Source of the DNA: Zymomonas sp.
Lineage (GTDB): Bacteria; Pseudomonadota; Alphaproteobacteria; Sphingomonadales; Sphingomonadaceae
DNA length: 10,000 bases
Reading direction: 5' to 3'
Assembly (NCBI RefSeq): GCF_020216885.1
Contig: NZ_JAIWON010000075.1
Coordinates: forward strand, 1 to 10,000
The notes beneath the pieces are model-generated. The model had not been told where the DNA came from. It did no database searches and saw only the letters and a list, made by a program, of their open reading frames with translations. Below, piece after piece: positions 7,482 through 10,000 of this stretch. Made by a program: the position numbers and the translations under genes. Every line of letters begins with the position of its first letter. The first letter of the stretch is position 1.

Positions 7482-8921
7482 TTATAAAAACTTTGCATGA
7501 TCACTTGCCGTGTTCGCTCCTTCTTTGGCTTCCTCTGCTGAATTCGGCTCTTTTGCTGTTGGATCAATTTTAGCAAAGACCAAAGGATTGCTGGCAGGCG
7601 TCCACCAATTCCTCTGCAACATTTTGAGGCTTTGTGCCAAAATTGTATCTGAACGAATATCTGGTTTTTCTGTGCCGATGGTTTGGGATAAATAAATCCC
7701 TGAATAGCCGCTAAAGATATAAGCCGTGCAACATCCGGCGGCAAAATAAACGATGTTATCCGCTCCGAACATCTCTACGCCCATAATAATGCAGGCAAGG
7801 GGGGTATTGGCGGCGGCACCAAAGACAGCGATAAAACCAATTCCAGCAAAAAGATCGACAGGCGCGCCAATAATATGGGCAATCGTGCTACCTAAGGCTG
7901 CTCCAATAAAGAAAAGAGGTGTTACCTCACCCCCTTTAAAACCGGTGCTAAGAGTGACCACTGTAAAGATAAATTTTAGTAACCAACTCCAATAATGATG
8001 CTGTTGGGGATCAAAAAAACTACCTAACTGTAATCCATTCGGTTGGGCTGCAATCGTCCCTATACCAAGATAGTCTCTCGTTCCAGTAATATAAACCAGA
8101 GCAATCACAATAAGACCGCCTGTAAAACTGATAAGAGGTGTCGATGGAATAACTTTTTTGAACCATTGGGCGCTATTGGCGAGACTTTCCGAAAAGAGGC
8201 GGGCGATAACACCAAAAGCGATAGATGCCAGAATAACTTTGAAAAAGAGGATAATATTTAATTGGAAATGCCCCATCTGGCTAAAGGAAGCCATGCTATA
8301 ACGCAGATGGTCCATACCCCAAAGGCGACAGACCCAATCACCCAAGATCGCCGCTGTCAAAGCCGGAATGAGAGCGCGATATTCCAATCGGCCAATAACC
8401 GGCACTTCTAGGGCAAAGATCGCTCCCGTGACAGGTGTCCCAAAAACAGCACCAAAACCAGCGGCAATACCTGATATCAGGAGCAAGCGAATATCTTTTT
8501 TATCAAGCCCTGCGATTTTGCCTATGCCGCTGGCAATGCTACCGCCTAACTGGACAGCCGTGCCTTCTCGACCTGCCGAGCCGCCAAAAAGATGCGTTAT
8601 AACGGTCGATATAAAAATAAGGGGTGCCATGCGTAATGGAACACCTGCATTTGGCTTATGGATCTCTTCCAAAATGAGATTATTACCACCCGCCGCTAAT
8701 TTACCGTAACGGCTGTAAAGCCATGAAGTGATAAAACCAGCAGCCGGTAATCCAAAAAGAAGCGCGGGATATAGAAAACGCGTTTTTGTCGCCCATTCCA
8801 ACGACCATAGAAACAGGGCGCAACAACTGCCGATAATAGCTGCCAATGGGAAAATGATAGCAAGCCATTTAAACAGCAAAATAAGCCGATAAGGTTTGTA
8901 TTTTAAAAATAACTGATACAT
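7482..8921 (-). CDS. CLC-family antiporter, predicted fluoride type (CLC-F / EriC-F)
   Basis: Predicted inner-membrane F-/H+ antiporter that expels fluoride. With ATG 8921 as start it has 479 residues and a typical CLC hydrophobic core to about residue 415. The CLC gating motif reads GREGT (117-121, Glu119) instead of GREGP. The usual GSGIP filter loop is replaced by GGNNLI (78-83), so the chloride-binding serine is absent. GFKGGEVTPLF (327-337) carries Glu332 where chloride-type CLCs have GxFxP; a glutamate here is a CLC-F feature. YSGIY (406-410) offers the pore tyrosine. The C-terminal tail (about 420-479) is hydrophilic and has no CBS domains. AAAGGA (8933-8928) sits 6 nt before ATG 8921. 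The frame stays open to ATG 8996, but that start lies inside the riboswitch switch region. The fluoride reading is supported independently by the crcB-like leader. Substrate remains a prediction. Confidence 0.9.
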   Translation of the reverse strand: MYQLFLKYKPYRLILLFKWLAIIFPLAAIIGSCCALFLWSLEWATKTRFLYPALLFGLPAAGFITSWLYSRYGKLAAGGNNLILEEIHKPNAGVPLRMAPLIFISTVITHLFGGSAGREGTAVQLGGSIASGIGKIAGLDKKDIRLLLISGIAAGFGAVFGTPVTGAIFALEVPVIGRLEYRALIPALTAAILGDWVCRLWGMDHLRYSMASFSQMGHFQLNIILFFKVILASIAFGVIARLFSESLANSAQWFKKVIPSTPLISFTGGLIVIALVYITGTRDYLGIGTIAAQPNGLQLGSFFDPQQHHYWSWLLKFIFTVVTLSTGFKGGEVTPLFFIGAALGSTIAHIIGAPVDLFAGIGFIAVFGAAANTPLACIIMGVEMFGADNIVYFAAGCCTAYIFSGYSGIYLSQTIGTEKPDIRSDTILAQSLKMLQRNWWTPASNPLVFAKIDPTAKEPNSAEEAKEGANTASDHAKFL

Positions 8922-9012
8922 CTGGCATCCTTTAATCAAGGAGCCAAACCCTGTTCCGCCAAGAACGATTATCAGCAGGCATGACTCCTCAATCATAAAA
9001 ATATGTTTGAGC
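8922..9012 (-). promoter_or_regulatory. Riboswitch expression platform (translational switch)
   Basis: Two exclusive folds can be drawn on the minus strand. OFF: ATGACTCCT at the aptamer's end (9021-9013) pairs perfectly over 9 bp with AGGAGTCAT (8989-8981); GGCTCCTT (8945-8938) is then free to pair with AAGGA-GCC (8932-8924, one bulged T), burying the Shine-Dalgarno. ON: fluoride holds ATGACTCCT in the aptamer; 8990-8982 is then free to pair with 8946-8938 (9 bp, two G-U), exposing the ribosome site. I see no T tract, so control is more likely translational than by termination. The pairings are seen in sequence; the logic is inference. Confidence 0.7.
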
Positions 9013-9073
9013 AGGAGTCATCAGCCTAAAGGGCGGTTCGATCCAAAGAAAGGATCAGGTAGATTCCATTACC
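9013..9073 (-). promoter_or_regulatory. Fluoride riboswitch aptamer (crcB motif)
   Basis: Minus-strand elements occur in crcB order. GGTAATGGAATCTACC (9073-9058) forms stem GGTA/TACC and holds the ATGG loop. AACCGCC (9037-9031 region) leads into stem GCC/GGC (9034-9032 with 9026-9024). TGATGACTCCT (9023-9013) matches the conserved 3' block. The pseudoknot GGAAT (9067-9063) with ACTCC (9018-9014) forms with one A-C mismatch. An extra hairpin GATCC/GGATC (9056-9040) is inserted between the first stem and the AACC segment. It lies upstream of a fluoride-type CLC gene, the association expected for this class. Confidence 0.8.
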
Positions 9074-9079
9074 TTGTCT

Positions 9080-9110
9080 ATATTAAGGCTAAAATAAAGC
9101 CAAAAGTCAA
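9080..9110 (-). promoter_or_regulatory. Candidate promoter for the riboswitch-CLC transcript
   Basis: On the minus strand TTGACT (9110-9105) resembles a -35 box and TAATAT (9085-9080) a -10 box. Their spacing is 19 nt, one or two longer than ideal. Transcription would start close to the first aptamer base (9073), which supports the choice. Promoters in this group are poorly defined from sequence alone. Confidence 0.4.
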
Positions 9111-9135
9111 GTCAGTCGATAATAGAGGTTATCCC

Positions 9136-10000
9136 CTAACCGCAAGGCAGAATAAGGCTAGAAACTACATAGCGGTTAGGCTGATTACTTAATGTGAATT
9201 TTCCTTTGAACTGTCGGGCAAACATAGCCGCAATTTTAAGACCGAGGCTATCGACCTTTTCAAGGGAAAAGCCTTGGGGAAGAGGTTTGCCATTATTGGA
9301 AATGGTAAGCTCGATTTGCCCGCCAATTTTTTGAAGCTTAATCTCAATAAACGCATCTTTATGATCGCCTTTAAAGCCATGCTCTAACGCGTTTGAAACG
9401 GATTCAGCGGACACAAGTGCTAAAGGAATAGCCATATCCGATGGCAAGATCAGGTCTTCGGCTTCTATTTTATAGCGGATATTGGGAAGATTACTGGAAG
9501 CAATGACCTCTTTGATCAAGCGATCAAGGATAAGTTTTGCTCCAAGCTGATTCCCGTTTTTAATATAAAGCGCCCGCTGTAATTCACCGATCATATGAAT
9601 TCGACGAACAGAGGCATCAATAGCTTCCTTGGCTTTTTCATCGGTGATGCTACGACTTTGCATCCGCAATAATGATGCAATAACCTGCAAGTTATTTGAA
9701 ATGCGATGCTGTAATTCATGAAACAGCAATTCATTGCGTTCAGCCAACATCTGATTATAGGCGCGCTTTTTCTGGAGGCGGTAATTACCTTGCTGTAGTG
9801 CAATTACCAATCCCATATCAGTAACTGTTTCTAACAGACAAAGAAACCAGACCAATACGCCGTTAAATCGGCTCCCTTCTTCGATAAAATAAGGCGCAAC
9901 CATCAAGCTAAGAATAGCCGCGATAATACCGGGTCTTGTCCCAAAAAGGAAAGTAACCACAAGCATGGTCGGCATAAAGGTTACGAAAGGATAACCTGCC
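9136..10000 (-). CDS. Membrane sensor histidine kinase, HisKA_2 family (5' end outside window)
   Basis: C-terminal part of a two-component sensor kinase; the frame is open through the right edge, so the N-terminus is missing. The visible start (GYPFVTFMPTMLVVTFLFG, then more hydrophobic segments to about position 60, counted from the Met at 9975) resembles a DUF4118/KdpD-like membrane domain. A short linker leads to the dimerisation domain with ELQHRISNNLQ (87-97). His90 (codon 9706-9708) is the likely phosphorylation site and is typical of HisKA_2. The ATPase domain shows an N box, ESVSNALEHGF (191-201), and a shortened G box, DSLGLKI (242-248). No receiver domain follows and no response regulator is in view. 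HisKA_2 kinases are common in alphaproteobacteria, including general stress response inputs. The signal sensed is unknown. The Met at 9975 is not taken as the start because homology continues upstream of it. Confidence 0.88.
   Translation of the reverse strand, partial: AGYPFVTFMPTMLVVTFLFGTRPGIIAAILSLMVAPYFIEEGSRFNGVLVWFLCLLETVTDMGLVIALQQGNYRLQKKRAYNQMLAERNELLFHELQHRISNNLQVIASLLRMQSRSITDEKAKEAIDASVRRIHMIGELQRALYIKNGNQLGAKLILDRLIKEVIASSNLPNIRYKIEAEDLILPSDMAIPLALVSAESVSNALEHGFKGDHKDAFIEIKLQKIGGQIELTISNNGKPLPQGFSLEKVDSLGLKIAAMFARQFKGKFTLSNQPNRYVVSSLILPCG

Noticed and set aside
7753..8709. Plus-strand frames of 72-113 codons opposite the CLC gene
   Set aside because: They are shadows of a well-supported membrane protein gene on the minus strand.
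9976..10000. Complete kinase starting at the Met at 9975
   Set aside because: The frame stays open to the window edge and the upstream codons continue the membrane-domain pattern, so the gene is cut by the window.
1..10000. CRISPR arrays, insertion sequences, phage or integration remnants
   Set aside because: No regularly spaced repeats, transposase-like frames, or duplicated tRNA end were seen next to tRNA-Ser or elsewhere.

Overview
The window reads as chromosomal DNA from an alphaproteobacterium, most likely Zymomonas mobilis or a close relative. The strongest class marker is a circularly permuted, two-piece ssrA (tmRNA) gene on the minus strand. Supporting signs are a HisKA_2-type histidine kinase, moderate-to-low G+C with AT-rich spacers, and an isocitrate dehydrogenase whose cofactor residues (Asp348, Ile349) agree with what I recall of the NAD-dependent Z. 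mobilis enzyme. The species name is inference from recognition, not a database result.

Layout. 1-140: tRNA-Ser(GGA) with its terminator. 141-650: AT-rich spacer without a gene. 651-4249 (+): a mitochondrial-type aconitase followed by NAD-type isocitrate dehydrogenase, 65 bp apart and probably one operon, making 2-oxoglutarate from citrate. 4258-4332: back-to-back terminators. 4357-5151 (-): indole-3-glycerol-phosphate synthase (trpC), with no other trp gene in view. 5152-5534: divergent spacer. 5535-6977 (+): a SulP-family anion transporter with a C-terminal STAS domain. 7051-7430 (-): ssrA, acceptor piece first and coding piece second, ending at a terminator shared with the convergent SulP gene. 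7482-8921 (-): a CLC-family transporter with fluoride-type (CLC-F) signatures. 8922-9073 (-): its leader, which I read as a crcB-type fluoride riboswitch with a translational switch. 9136 to the right edge (-): the C-terminal part of a membrane HisKA_2 sensor kinase.

The most interesting region is 8921-9073. A fluoride aptamer is followed by two mutually exclusive pairings that would hide or free the Shine-Dalgarno of the CLC-F gene, so aptamer, switch and fluoride exporter form one readable circuit. Just downstream on the same strand sits ssrA, encoding the tag (A)ANDNEVLAVAA, with a duplicated 14-nt loop motif at the 3' end of its coding piece. No mobile element, CRISPR array or phage gene was seen.
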